Source: Secundilactobacillus yichangensis
GTDB lineage: Bacteria; Bacillota; Bacilli; Lactobacillales; Lactobacillaceae
Length of the DNA: 64,000 bases
Direction: 5' to 3'
Assembly: GCF_016861565.1 (NCBI RefSeq)
Contig: NZ_BOLK01000003.1
Coordinates: 1-64,000 of the forward strand
The notes beneath the pieces are model-generated. The model saw only the letters and a list, made by a program, of their open reading frames with translations. It was not told the DNA's origin and searched no databases. Position 1 is the first letter of the stretch, and every line of letters starts with the position of its first letter. Position numbers and translations under genes: made by a program. This document shows positions 45,915 through 55,470 of the stretch, one piece after another.

Positions 45915-45943
45915 TTGCAAGATTTCCCAAAATGAAGTAAAAC
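45915..45943 (+). promoter_or_regulatory. clpE distal promoter P1 (candidate)
   Basis: TTGCAA (45915-45920) and TAAAAC (45938-45943), 17 bp apart, placing the start a few bases before the CIRCE element. Confidence 0.5.
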
Positions 45944-45953
45944 ATAACTTGAG

Positions 45954-45980
45954 TTAGCACTCGAGTGGTCGCCGTGCTAA
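45954..45980. promoter_or_regulatory. CIRCE element (HrcA operator)
   Basis: TTAGCACTC-N9-CCGTGCTAA. The left arm is a perfect match to CIRCE and the right arm differs at two of nine positions from GAGTGCTAA; the 9-bp spacing is exact. Confidence 0.8.
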
Positions 45981-46008
45981 TTTTACTCTTAAAGTGCGAG
46001 CAAATAAC

Positions 46009-46036
46009 TTGCGAAAACACTTTAATATTGTATAAT
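46009..46036 (+). promoter_or_regulatory. clpE proximal promoter P2
   Basis: TTGCGA (46009-46014) and TATAAT (46031-46036) with a 16-bp spacer, with the CtsR box starting 10 bp downstream. Confidence 0.75.
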
Positions 46037-46045
46037 GGTTTTAAA

Positions 46046-46062
46046 GGTCAAGATTGGTCAAA
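46046..46062 (+). promoter_or_regulatory. CtsR operator
   Basis: GGTCAAG-ATT-GGTCAAA is a direct heptad repeat matching the CtsR consensus RGTCAAANANRGTCAAA with two mismatches. It overlaps the start region of clpE P2. A further inverted copy of GTCAAG (CTTGAC) lies at 46080-46085. Confidence 0.82.
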
Positions 46063-46113
46063 CATTTGATCAGTGATTGGCTTGACTACTTTAAATAAGA
46101 GAGGAGTCAAGAT

Positions 46114-48366
46114 ATGCTGTGTCAGAATTGTCATCAACGTGAAGCGACGATTCATTTGTACCTGAACATGAATGGTCAACGACAGCAAGTTGATCTTTGT
46201 CAAAATTGCTATCAACTACTAAAAAACCAGCAGAATAACTCTAATCCTGGAAATGGAGGTGCACAAATGGCACAAGATCCATTTGGCTTTGGTAACCTGG
46301 ATGACATCTTTCGCGCGATGCAAGGCGGAAATCCTAACGGCAATCCCCAAGGCTATCAACAGCAAGTTCCACCTACCCAGCCAAGCGGTCCCCGTAATGG
46401 CGGCGGCCAAAATGGCAATGGTAACGGTGGCCTGTTAGGTCAATACGGTATCGATCTTACTGAACTTGCTAGTCAAGGTAAGATTGACCCAGTGATTGGC
46501 CGTGATCGTGAAATTTCTAGAGTCATCGAAATTTTGAACCGACGGACTAAGAACAACCCCGTTTTAATCGGTGAAGCCGGTGTTGGTAAAACGGCGGTTG
46601 TAGAAGGCCTGGCGCTTAAGATTGTCGCTGGCGATGTTCCACAGAAATTAATGAACAAAAAGATTATTCGATTCGATGTGGTTTCTCTTGTTCAAGGAAC
46701 TGGTATCCGTGGTCAATTCGAACAGCGGATGCAGCAACTGATGAAGGAAGTTACTGATAATCCTAACATCATCTTGTTCATTGATGAGATCCACGAAATA
46801 GTCGGCGCTGGTAACGCTGAAGGCGGGATGGATGCCGGTAACGTTTTGAAACCAGCACTAGCCCGTGGCGAGTTCCAGTTAGTCGGTGCAACGACTTTAA
46901 ATGAATACCGTGATATTGAAAAGGATCAAGCACTGGCTCGTCGTTTACAGCCCGTCACCGTGAACGAACCATCCCCTGAGGAAGCTGTCAAGATTTTGAA
47001 GGGGATCCAAAAGAAGTATGAGGACTATCACCACGTTCACTATACGGATGAAGCCCTAGAAGCAGCCGTAAAACTGTCTGACCGTTATATTCAAGATCGC
47101 TTCTTGCCCGATAAGGCCATTGACCTTCTTGATGAGGCCGGCTCTAAAAAGAACTTGACCATCAACGTGGTTGACCCAAAGACCATCGATGATAAAATCA
47201 AATCTGCTGAAGATCAAAAGCAAGCCGCTTTGAAACAGGAAGACTACGAAAAGGCAGCTTACTACCGTGATCAAGTCACTAAACTTGAAGATGCCAAGAA
47301 GTCTCAAACTGGCGCACCCTCTTCCGACGATCAACCACAGGTAACTGAAGAAGACATGCAAAAGATCGTTGAAGAAAAGACTAGTATTCCTGTCGGTGAA
47401 CTTCAAAACAAGGAACAGCAGCAATTACGTGACTTAAGTGATTCACTAAAAGCTCACGTGATTGGTCAAGACGATGCCGTTGATAAAGTCTCCCGTGCCA
47501 TCCGTCGTAACCGGATTGGACTTAACGGTACCGGCCGGCCAATTGGTTCATTCTTATTCGTTGGTCCAACCGGTGTTGGAAAGACTGAACTGGCTAAGCA
47601 ATTAGCCCGTGAACTGTTTGGTTCAACGGAGGCCATGATTCGGTTTGACATGTCCGAGTACATGGAGCCGCATTCAGTGGCTAAGCTGATTGGTTCGCCT
47701 CCTGGCTATGTTGGTTACGAAGAAGCCGGTCAATTAACCGAGCAAGTTCGTCGCCACCCATACAGCTTGATTCTTTTAGACGAAGTTGAAAAAGCCCACC
47801 CGGACGTCATGCATATGTTCCTGCAGATTCTGGATGATGGCCGTTTAACTGATTCACAGGGTCGGACCGTTTCCTTCAAGGATACGATCATCATCATGAC
47901 TTCTAACGCTGGTACTGGTGATGCTGAAGCCAGTGTTGGTTTCGGTGCTGAAGTTTCCGGTAAAACCCATTCAGTTCTTGATCAATTAACCAATTACTTC
48001 AAGCCTGAATTCTTAAACCGGTTTGACGACATTATCGAATTCAACTCCCTCACCAAGGACAACTTGATGAAGATCGTTGATTTGATGATCGATGATGTGA
48101 ACGTTATGCTTGCTAACCAAGGCCTGCACATTCACGTTACCGAACCAGTTGAAGCGAAACTTGTGGAATTGGGCTACGACCCAGCCATGGGTGCTCGGCC
48201 GCTGCGTCGTGTGATCCAAGAACAAATTGAAGACCGCATTGCGGACTTCTACTTGGAACACAGCAACATGAAGAACTTAGTTGCTAAAATTGAAAATGGT
48301 GAAATTACGCTTGCTGAAGAAACGCCAGCTGCACCTGCAGCCAACGATAAAAAAGCTAAGAAGTAA
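46114..48366 (+). CDS. clpE: ATP-dependent Clp protease ATPase ClpE
   Basis: A 750-residue HSP100 unfoldase. The N-terminal zinc finger (Cys3, Cys6, Cys29, Cys32) and a Gly/Asn/Gln-rich linker replace the Clp_N domain, which marks ClpE rather than ClpC. Two AAA+ modules follow (GEAGVGKT at 153-160 and GPTGVGKT in the second), with a UVR motif in the middle ([15 protein letters not shown]). It handles misfolded proteins with ClpP. CIRCE and CtsR sites upstream suggest double heat-stress control. Confidence 0.96.
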   Translation: MLCQNCHQREATIHLYLNMNGQRQQVDLCQNCYQLLKNQQNNSNPGNGGAQMAQDPFGFGNLDDIFRAMQGGNPNGNPQGYQQQVPPTQPSGPRNGGGQNGNGNGGLLGQYGIDLTELASQGKIDPVIGRDREISRVIEILNRRTKNNPVLIGEAGVGKTAVVEGLALKIVAGDVPQKLMNKKIIRFDVVSLVQGTGIRGQFEQRMQQLMKEVTDNPNIILFIDEIHEIVGAGNAEGGMDAGNVLKPALARGEFQLVGATTLNEYRDIEKDQALARRLQPVTVNEPSPEEAVKILKGIQKKYEDYHHVHYTDEALEAAVKLSDRYIQDRFLPDKAIDLLDEAGSKKNLTINVVDPKTIDDKIKSAEDQKQAALKQEDYEKAAYYRDQVTKLEDAKKSQTGAPSSDDQPQVTEEDMQKIVEEKTSIPVGELQNKEQQQLRDLSDSLKAHVIGQDDAVDKVSRAIRRNRIGLNGTGRPIGSFLFVGPTGVGKTELAKQLARELFGSTEAMIRFDMSEYMEPHSVAKLIGSPPGYVGYEEAGQLTEQVRRHPYSLILLDEVEKAHPDVMHMFLQILDDGRLTDSQGRTVSFKDTIIIMTSNAGTGDAEASVGFGAEVSGKTHSVLDQLTNYFKPEFLNRFDDIIEFNSLTKDNLMKIVDLMIDDVNVMLANQGLHIHVTEPVEAKLVELGYDPAMGARPLRRVIQEQIEDRIADFYLEHSNMKNLVAKIENGEITLAEETPAAPAANDKKAKK

Positions 48367-48379
48367 TACGCACATTTTA

Positions 48380-48414
48380 AAAAAGGCGGAACATCATTTA
48401 TGTCCCGCTTTTTT
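48380..48414 (+). terminator. Terminator of clpE
   Basis: AAGGCGG-type arm pairs with CCCGCTT around a 14-nt loop (one mismatch) and ends in TTTTTT. Confidence 0.8.
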
Positions 48415-48501
48415 GTGTTTCCAAGATCTTGACGAAACCTTTTCGGCACCTATCAAGTTGGGGTATACTAGAAGTAACGATATATTGAGGGGGAAATTCG
48501 G

Positions 48502-49593
48502 ATGGCTTTTTTTGATCGGCTACTAAAACTAATGACGATAAATCGACCAAGAACCCCCTCTCATCATAGAAAAACGGTGGTACCTGAAAACTCCACTTTA
48601 ACTGCCGGACACACACCTGCAAAACCGGTTCAGCCAATAACGGATCAATCCGCAGATGACCCGAAACCGCAAAATAGCCCGGTTGAACAGCCGACCGAAA
48701 AGCCGGTTGAAACCCAGCCTGAATCGGCGGTCATGCTGGTTCTTTATCTGGATGAACAAAATCATTCACTCACCAAACCGCAGTGGCTGATTGGCCGCTT
48801 AGGCGAAAAGATCCACTTTACTCCTCGCCACATTGACAACTATCTGCTGTTTCACATCATTGGCTTTACAACCCTATTTGCTAGCCCCTACCGCATTATG
48901 ACGCTGCAGTATACTAAGAAGTTAGGGCATCCCGTGATCATGTATGCTATTGATTACGATACTCGTGAAATGGTGGCTTCACCGGTAATTCAAACCGGCG
49001 CGGTTAATCAGCCGTTTGCATTTAGTCGAACGGTTGTTGACGGCTTTCATTTGATTAAAGCTAGCCGGCCGCTAACGGGGCATTTCACCGAAAAAGCACA
49101 AACCATTGTGGTGATGCTGCGCCGTGACAGCTGGACAGCCGTTCAGCGGATCAACATCTTCGTTCAACTGCTTGATAGTACCCAAATTCTCGACCAGCCA
49201 GACGGGCAGGCCTACAGTTATGAATTTCCCAAGAATTCAGTTTGGCGGGCTTTTGTTCGGGTCAATACACAAAACGGCGAAACTTGGTTTAACCTTGGCG
49301 GCCCGCAGTGGATCAACGGTAAAGACGTCACCCAGACTGACAAGCCGGCCCATCAGCAAATTGGCCAGCAAAGGGCCGTGGCTTTCAAACCAATCAAGCA
49401 GTCTGCAGTTATTGATTTTGTTAGCAATCACTCATTGCATACGTACGATCAGCCTAACGGACAAGCCGTGAAACTGATTGCCGATGGTACTCAAGTTCAA
49501 CTCACCGGCGAATGCACCGATGATAACCAGCTTAAGTGGTACCGGATGGCTGACGGTAACGTCATTTTAGCCCAGTACGTTAAATTAAATTAA
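48502..49593 (+). CDS. Hypothetical protein with MucBP-like and SH3-like segments, no signal peptide
   Basis: A 363-residue protein I cannot assign to a family. After a Pro/Thr/Gln-rich stretch (~20-72), residues ~76-140 resemble a MucBP-type beta repeat (VLYLDEQNHSL...GRLGEKIHF...IDNYLL). Residues ~215-290 and ~305-363 look like two SH3/SLAP-type repeats (LDQPDGQAYSYEF...WRAFVRV; YDQPNGQAVKL...LKWYRMADG). No signal peptide, TM helix or LPXTG is visible. The ATG follows GAGGGGG. Between clpE and the P-type ATPase, monocistronic. Confidence 0.6.
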   Translation: MAFFDRLLKLMTINRPRTPSHHRKTVVPENSTLTAGHTPAKPVQPITDQSADDPKPQNSPVEQPTEKPVETQPESAVMLVLYLDEQNHSLTKPQWLIGRLGEKIHFTPRHIDNYLLFHIIGFTTLFASPYRIMTLQYTKKLGHPVIMYAIDYDTREMVASPVIQTGAVNQPFAFSRTVVDGFHLIKASRPLTGHFTEKAQTIVVMLRRDSWTAVQRINIFVQLLDSTQILDQPDGQAYSYEFPKNSVWRAFVRVNTQNGETWFNLGGPQWINGKDVTQTDKPAHQQIGQQRAVAFKPIKQSAVIDFVSNHSLHTYDQPNGQAVKLIADGTQVQLTGECTDDNQLKWYRMADGNVILAQYVKLN

Positions 49594-49610
49594 CTCAAAA
49601 TAAAGCATCC

Positions 49611-49644
49611 CGACACTCAGAATTGAGCGTTGGAATGCTTTTTT
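49611..49644. terminator. Terminator between the MucBP-like gene and the P-type ATPase
   Basis: AAAGCAT.../...ATGCTTT hairpin (49612-49618 with 49634-49640) with flanking A/T runs; serves the two convergent genes. Confidence 0.8.
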
Positions 49645-49645
49645 A

Positions 49646-52291
49646 CTATTCTTCATCCAAAACCATTGGCTGTCTATAACGAAGCGTTTTAAGCCGTTTG
49701 TTGATTTCAAGTACGCAGCTCGGGATGAAGATGGCAATCAAGATCACTAACCAGTTAGTTGCGGATAGCGCGGTTAACTGAAAGGCATCGCGCAGCCCCG
49801 GGATAACCGCGGTACTGGCAACGAACCCGGCAGCTAACAGCACACCAGCATTTAAGGCAGGATTGCTGACAATACCGTGCCATGACAATGGCGAACGCTG
49901 CTTGATCGGATAGATATCGATCATCGAGCCCAGTGCCAGCGTGAAGAACAGCATGGTCATGCCAATTGCCGGATCGTTATTAGATAATCCGAAACGGCCA
50001 AGACTATAGATTCCTAACGTCAAAAGGATAAACGTGGTGGTTCGAACGGTTACTCGCTGCCCCAATCCATCCGCGAAAATGCTGGTGTTTCTGCTGATTG
50101 GCGGCCGTTTCATGTTCTGCGGTTCGGCTGGTTCCCGGCTTAGGTAGAATCCGGGAATCCCATCCGCCAGCACGTTGATCAGCAGCAGCTGTTCGGCAAT
50201 TAACGGTGCACCCCAGCCAATGCCAACCGCGAAAATCATCAGGAAGATTTGGGCAAAGTTAACCCCGATCAGAAATTCCACGGCCTTCAAAATATTTTGG
50301 TAAACGGCCCGTCCGGTTGACACCGCGGCCACAATGGTTTCAAAGTTATCGTCGGTGAGGATCATGTCACTGGCATTCTTAGAAACTTCCGTCCCCGTAA
50401 TACCCATAGCTACCCCGACATCGGCGGCCTTCAAAGCGGGCGCATCGTTGACCCCATCACCGGTCATGGCCACCGTAGCACCCTGTTGCTGCCAAGCATT
50501 AACGATCCGAATTTTATCTTCCGGTGAAACTCGGGCATAAACGCTGATGTTTTCAATCTGGGCAGCTAGTTCGTCGTCAGTAAGCTGCCGTAAGTTTGCA
50601 CCCGTTACAACCTGGTCACCAGGGCGTAAAATTCCGATTTGCTTTGCAATGGCTTTAGCGGTCTCCAAGTGGTCACCCGTAATCATCACGGTTCGAATTC
50701 CCGCCTGTGCTGCTTGAGCAACCGCCGCAATTGCCGTTTCCCGTGGCGGATCGATCATGCCAATCAGTCCGGCAAACGTTAAATCGTGCTGCAATTCCTC
50801 GATTGGTGCTTCCGGCATGGCGTCAAAGTATTTGTATCCAACGGCCAATACCCGCAGTGCATCGTGGGCAAACTGGTCGTGAATTTGCTTGGTTTTCGCT
50901 ATCTCACTAGCCGACTGTTTGACTGGTAAATGATCAATAGCACCCTTCACGATGAGCAGTGCCCGACCATCCGGTAGTTGATGCAAGGTTGCCATGGTTT
51001 TCTTAGTGGAGTTAAACGGATCTTCAGCCACTCGAGGGGCCTGCTTCTCGAAGCCCGCCCGATTCAGCCCGTCGGCAGCCAGCCAGCGGACAATGGCTAA
51101 TTCGGTAGAATCGCCGATTTCCACCCATTCTCCATTCACCTGTTCACGGGTGGCATTAGTCGCCAGTCCCATTAATTCCATTAGTGTTTTGGTCTGATCT
51201 TCCAGCGGGCCGTTGCCCACTACCGTTGGTTCCGAATCAAAAACGGACCATACTTGGGTGACCGTCATCTGATTTTGTGTCAGCGTCCCAGTTTTATCAG
51301 AAGCAATCACGTTGACTCCGCCGATGGTCTCCACGGCATCCACCCGGCGCATGATGGCGTGCTGTTTCGCCATGACCCCTACGCCGTGAGAGAGGCTGAT
51401 AGTCACAATGATCGGTAACGTTTCCGGCACCGCCGCTACGGCTAGTGACACCCCGATCATCAACGCATCCGTTAGTGTATCACCTTGGAAAAAGAGCCCT
51501 AAAATCGTGATAATAATACCACCGACTACCGCCACGGCAGTTAGCCGGCTTGAGAGCTGGTTCAGCCGCTTCTGCAGCGGTGTGGTGCGGGCCTTAGTAC
51601 GGTTCAGCATACCGGCAATGCTGCCGATTTCAGTGTTCATTCCAATGGCAGTCACTACCATTTGACCGGTTCCCTGAGTCACGCCGGTACCGGAGAAAAC
51701 TTCGTTGACCCGGTCGCCAATTTCAGCTGCTTGATCCGCTGGTTCGGCCGTTTTCTTAACCGGTTCGCTTTCACCCGTGAGAACCGCTTCATCGATGCGT
51801 AAATCAGTGGCGGTAATTAACCGCCCATCAGCTGGAATCTGGTTACCGCCTGACAGCAATACTACGTCCCCTACCACCAGGTCAGCAGCATCAATCACTT
51901 GTGACTGATCCTCTCGCATGACAGTCACTTCATGGACGTTCATTTTCTTTAAGGCAGCCAGCGATTTTTCGGCACTGTGTTCCTGATACATCCCGATCAT
52001 CACGTTGATCACCAAAATACTGCCAATCACGATCGTCTTCGTCCAGCCGCCATCCGCAGCAATTGCCAGGTACGTCGACAGCGCCACTGCAAATAACAGG
52101 ACTAATGACGCCACGTCGGAAAGATGCCGCCAAATTTTTTGAAAAAGGGTCGGCGGCTTTTCTTCTTGTAACACGTTTCGGCCATCTGCTTGTCGCTGGG
52201 TTACCTGGAAATCCATGAGGCCACTGGTTAAATTTGTTTTTAGAGCCGCTTCGAGCTGCTCGCGGTTCCGTTCTGCATTTGTCATGGTCAT
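49646..52291 (-). CDS. P2-type cation-transporting ATPase
   Basis: An 881-residue P-type ATPase. TGES (172-175), the phosphorylated Asp332 in SDKTGTLTQNQ, and TGDGVNDAPAL are intact; about ten TM segments and a PMCA/SERCA-like C-terminal domain are visible. The M4 ion motif reads AVPETLP rather than PEGLP. Calcium is the likely ion from overall layout, but Na+ or another cation is possible. A monocistronic gene with AAAGGA before its ATG. Confidence 0.88.
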   Translation of the reverse strand: MTMTNAERNREQLEAALKTNLTSGLMDFQVTQRQADGRNVLQEEKPPTLFQKIWRHLSDVASLVLLFAVALSTYLAIAADGGWTKTIVIGSILVINVMIGMYQEHSAEKSLAALKKMNVHEVTVMREDQSQVIDAADLVVGDVVLLSGGNQIPADGRLITATDLRIDEAVLTGESEPVKKTAEPADQAAEIGDRVNEVFSGTGVTQGTGQMVVTAIGMNTEIGSIAGMLNRTKARTTPLQKRLNQLSSRLTAVAVVGGIIITILGLFFQGDTLTDALMIGVSLAVAAVPETLPIIVTISLSHGVGVMAKQHAIMRRVDAVETIGGVNVIASDKTGTLTQNQMTVTQVWSVFDSEPTVVGNGPLEDQTKTLMELMGLATNATREQVNGEWVEIGDSTELAIVRWLAADGLNRAGFEKQAPRVAEDPFNSTKKTMATLHQLPDGRALLIVKGAIDHLPVKQSASEIAKTKQIHDQFAHDALRVLAVGYKYFDAMPEAPIEELQHDLTFAGLIGMIDPPRETAIAAVAQAAQAGIRTVMITGDHLETAKAIAKQIGILRPGDQVVTGANLRQLTDDELAAQIENISVYARVSPEDKIRIVNAWQQQGATVAMTGDGVNDAPALKAADVGVAMGITGTEVSKNASDMILTDDNFETIVAAVSTGRAVYQNILKAVEFLIGVNFAQIFLMIFAVGIGWGAPLIAEQLLLINVLADGIPGFYLSREPAEPQNMKRPPISRNTSIFADGLGQRVTVRTTTFILLTLGIYSLGRFGLSNNDPAIGMTMLFFTLALGSMIDIYPIKQRSPLSWHGIVSNPALNAGVLLAAGFVASTAVIPGLRDAFQLTALSATNWLVILIAIFIPSCVLEINKRLKTLRYRQPMVLDEE

Positions 52292-52408
52292 AGTCAGCAG
52301 TCCTTTCTGTGGGCGCTAGCCAGTTTGCTTCTATCTACAGTTTATCGAAAGGGCTTCAGAGATACCATGAATTAATTATGATTAGTATTAGAATTTTTTA
52401 TGAGTTCA

Positions 52409-52443
52409 AAAAAGCCGCCTCCCTATTGAATTAGGAAGCAGCA
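52409..52443 (-). terminator. Terminator of the C69 dipeptidase gene
   Basis: GCTGCTTCCT and AGGGAGGCGGC arms with wobble pairs, followed by TTTTTT on the minus strand. Confidence 0.75.
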
Positions 52444-52452
52444 ATTTTTGAG

Positions 52453-53874
52453 TTATAAATTAACATCCATATTGAAGGTTAATTTTGAGAGCTCTAAACC
52501 GTGTTCAAATAAGTCATTCATCAGTTTAGTAGTTCTCGATTTCATTTCCGAAACAATCAGGTAATTTTGCTGAGTCAAATAAGTCGTCAATTCTTCACCG
52601 GATAGTTTGGCCGCGACTTCATCAGTGTTAGCCAAATGGTGCGTGAATAATTCCTGGCAGGCGGTCAAATAGTCCCGGTCATCCTGCACAAATTCAGCAT
52701 ACCGTGACTCAACCAGAACGGATAACTTCCGGTACATCCAGTAAGCACTCTCCTCATCGGCGTGAACTGGCGTGTTGACGTACGACGGATCCGTGTCATT
52801 GGCATTGGCAAAGAACGGCACGAACGGGCTGAATGCTGGCACGCCGAAGCAGAGCCACATTACTGCTGACTGTGCTTCCGGCACGTTGTTTCTCAGCTGC
52901 AGTACGTGTGAATTCTGGGTCCGGTTCATGGCGATCGGCCGAAACTTAGTCTTTAATTCTGCCGGGCCATTGCCTAACGGATCATAATCAGTTTCGTTGT
53001 AGTGGGAACCAAGAATAAAACTAATATCGGCCACGCTGATTTTCCGGTTGGCATGGCAAATAAATGGCAGTTCTGAAGATGTCGGCGACTGCTTACCTTC
53101 CGGCATCAGATAGCGCTGACCGTACCAAACTCGCGGTGTGTTGTAGTGACGGTCCTTTTCAGTACTAGTCCCAAAAATATGGCGGAAGTTCCAGCCAGAT
53201 TGGTCAGGATTCAAATGGTGTTCAGACACAAAGGCTTGAATCCCATCAGAATACATAAAATTATCCGGGTCATCAAAATCAACTGTCCGAATGGCAACTT
53301 GATTAGCGGTGATCACAAAGGCATCATCAGGAACCCGCTGAGCCACCCAGTGATGGCCGGTAACGATTTCCATGTACCAAGCTTCATCCTTATCGGCAAA
53401 CAGAACACCGTTGCCTTCAGGTGAACCGTACTTTTTAATGAGTTCACCCAAGACCTGCACACCGTTGCGGGCGCTAGTGATCACGGGTAATACCATCGTC
53501 TGCATGGTATCTTCAGCCATACCATCCTCAACTAACGGATCAAACGCCAACGCATTAGGGTTGCCATAGACACTTTCAGTAGCGCTCATAGCAACGTTAT
53601 GGGCGTTAATACCGCTCTCTTCATATAGACCGACTTTGTCGACTTCCACGTTTGGTGTTGCCTGATACCTAACGGCGTTTTTGGGCAGCGGTGCTTCAAA
53701 CCCGTTTTGAGTCGACTGTAAAATTTTCCCTTCAGTTTCTGCTGGCTGATGCATGTAAAAACGCTGCGGTGTTAGCGGCAAAAAAGTATCGTCATTTCGG
53801 GCGATCATCACTGAGCCATCGATGGAGGCGTTCTTACCGACTAATACTGAGGTACATGCTGATAAATGCTTCAT
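52453..53874 (-). CDS. C69 family dipeptidase (PepD type)
   Basis: A 473-residue N-terminal-nucleophile hydrolase: MKHLSACTSVLVGKNASIDGS with Cys7 the expected nucleophile (exposed after removal of the leader), then ARNDD and WYMEI. It degrades dipeptides in the cytoplasm. Lactobacilli often have several paralogues; the specific type (PepDA/DB) cannot be fixed. Single gene divergent from the NADH oxidase. Confidence 0.9.
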   Translation of the reverse strand: MKHLSACTSVLVGKNASIDGSVMIARNDDTFLPLTPQRFYMHQPAETEGKILQSTQNGFEAPLPKNAVRYQATPNVEVDKVGLYEESGINAHNVAMSATESVYGNPNALAFDPLVEDGMAEDTMQTMVLPVITSARNGVQVLGELIKKYGSPEGNGVLFADKDEAWYMEIVTGHHWVAQRVPDDAFVITANQVAIRTVDFDDPDNFMYSDGIQAFVSEHHLNPDQSGWNFRHIFGTSTEKDRHYNTPRVWYGQRYLMPEGKQSPTSSELPFICHANRKISVADISFILGSHYNETDYDPLGNGPAELKTKFRPIAMNRTQNSHVLQLRNNVPEAQSAVMWLCFGVPAFSPFVPFFANANDTDPSYVNTPVHADEESAYWMYRKLSVLVESRYAEFVQDDRDYLTACQELFTHHLANTDEVAAKLSGEELTTYLTQQNYLIVSEMKSRTTKLMNDLFEHGLELSKLTFNMDVNL

Positions 53875-53968
53875 TTGATTTCTCCTTTAAATTTTGTCTG
53901 CTAATAGTATATCGCATTTTATTTGGTAAGAAACAATGAAACCGATTTCTTTTTCTATTGTGAAGATA

Positions 53969-53996
53969 TTGACAATCAATTTAATTAGTGTAAAAT
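53969..53996 (+). promoter_or_regulatory. NADH oxidase promoter
   Basis: TTGACA (53969-53974) and TAAAAT (53991-53996) with a 16-bp spacer, 55 bp before the ATG. Confidence 0.75.
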
Positions 53997-54050
53997 ACAA
54001 TTGTGAGCAATCATGTTTAATTAAATGTTTTAACATAGGAGGACATTTTT

Positions 54051-55400
54051 ATGAAAGTTGCAGTGATTGGCTGTACCCACGCCGGTACGTTTGCTACTAA
54101 AGAGATTTTAGCGGAGAACCCAGACGCTGAAGTAACCGTTTACGAAAAGAACGATGTGATCTCATTTCTCTCGTGCGGGATTGCACTATACTTAGGCGGT
54201 CAAGTAAAGGATCCTCAAGGACTCTTCTACTCTAACCCAGACGAACTGTCAAAACTCGGAGCAACAGTTTTGATGAAACATAACGTTCAAGCAATCGATA
54301 ACCAGGCGCACACTATTACGGTGGAAGACCTGGAAACCCATGAAGTAACAACCAGTAGTTATGACAAATTAGTGATGACTTCTGGTTCATGGCCGGTAAT
54401 CCCACCAATTCCGGGCATCAACAGCGACAAAGTGCTGCTGTGCAAGAACTGGGCGCACGCTCAAGAACTCTTCCACCGGGCAGCTGACGCCAAACGAATC
54501 GCCGTTATCGGTGCCGGCTACATTGGTGCCGAACTAGCCGAAGCTTACTCACTGAAAGGCCATGACGTCACCTTGATCGACGCTCAGGATCGGGTCATGC
54601 CAAAGTACTTTGACAGTGCCTTTACGGATAAAATTGAAGACGAATACCGCGCTCATAACGTACAATTGGCACTGAATCAAAAAGTGCAGGGCTTTGACAC
54701 AACTGCTGATGGCGTCACGATCACTACCGATAAAGAAGCCATCGACGTTGATTTAGCCGTGCTGTGCATTGGCTTCCGTCCTAACACCGACCTCTTAGCC
54801 GGTAAAGTTGAAATGGCCAAGAACGGCGCCATCATTACTAACGATTACATGCAAACCAGTGACCCCGATATCTTTGCGGCCGGCGACAGTGCTGCCGTTC
54901 ACTACAATCCAACGGGTAAAAATGCCTATATTCCGCTGGCGACCAACGCAGTCCGTCAAGGAATCTTAGTGGGTAAGAACATCGTGAATCCTACGGTGAA
55001 GTACATGGGGACACAGTCATCATCTGGCTTAGCCCTGTACGGTATCTCACTGTGCTCAACTGGGTTAACCTACGAGGCAGCCAAGGGACAAGGCATTAAC
55101 GCTGAACAGGTGATCATCACGGATAACTACCGTCCTGAATTCATGCCAACTACACTGCCCGTTACCATGTCTTTGGTCTTCAATCCCGACACCCGGGAAA
55201 TCTTGGGTGGTGCCTTGATGAGCAAATACGATATTTCACAGTCCGCAAACTTATTATCGGTTTGCATCCAAAACCACAACACCATTGACGATCTCGCCAT
55301 GGTGGACATGCTATTCCAGCCAAACTTCGACCGGCCGTTCAACTATTTGAATATTCTGGGACAAGCTGCACAGGAAAAGCTAGCTAAAGTTCACGCTTAA
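54051..55400 (+). CDS. nox: NADH oxidase, water-forming (FAD, cysteine-sulfenate type)
   Basis: A 449-residue pyridine nucleotide-disulfide oxidoreductase. The FAD site at the start (VAVIGCTHAGTFA), redox-active Cys42 in SFLSCGIALYLGG, the NADH fold (VIGAGYIGAELAEAY, about residue 150) and FAAGDSA are visible. Nox reduces O2 to water and regenerates NAD+, letting a heterofermenter send acetyl-phosphate to acetate through ackA. A single-cysteine CoA-disulfide reductase is the main alternative. ATG follows AGGAGG. Confidence 0.9.
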   Translation: MKVAVIGCTHAGTFATKEILAENPDAEVTVYEKNDVISFLSCGIALYLGGQVKDPQGLFYSNPDELSKLGATVLMKHNVQAIDNQAHTITVEDLETHEVTTSSYDKLVMTSGSWPVIPPIPGINSDKVLLCKNWAHAQELFHRAADAKRIAVIGAGYIGAELAEAYSLKGHDVTLIDAQDRVMPKYFDSAFTDKIEDEYRAHNVQLALNQKVQGFDTTADGVTITTDKEAIDVDLAVLCIGFRPNTDLLAGKVEMAKNGAIITNDYMQTSDPDIFAAGDSAAVHYNPTGKNAYIPLATNAVRQGILVGKNIVNPTVKYMGTQSSSGLALYGISLCSTGLTYEAAKGQGINAEQVIITDNYRPEFMPTTLPVTMSLVFNPDTREILGGALMSKYDISQSANLLSVCIQNHNTIDDLAMVDMLFQPNFDRPFNYLNILGQAAQEKLAKVHA

Positions 55401-55424
55401 TAAGTACTAAACAACTCATACGAC

Positions 55425-55470
55425 AAAAAACCTGATTATCAGTCAATGGCTGATAGTCAGGTTTTATTTT
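55425..55470. terminator. Bidirectional terminator between nox and prfC
   Basis: AAAACCTGATTATCAG pairs with CTGATAGTCAGGTTTT (one mismatch), then a T-rich run. Confidence 0.92.
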
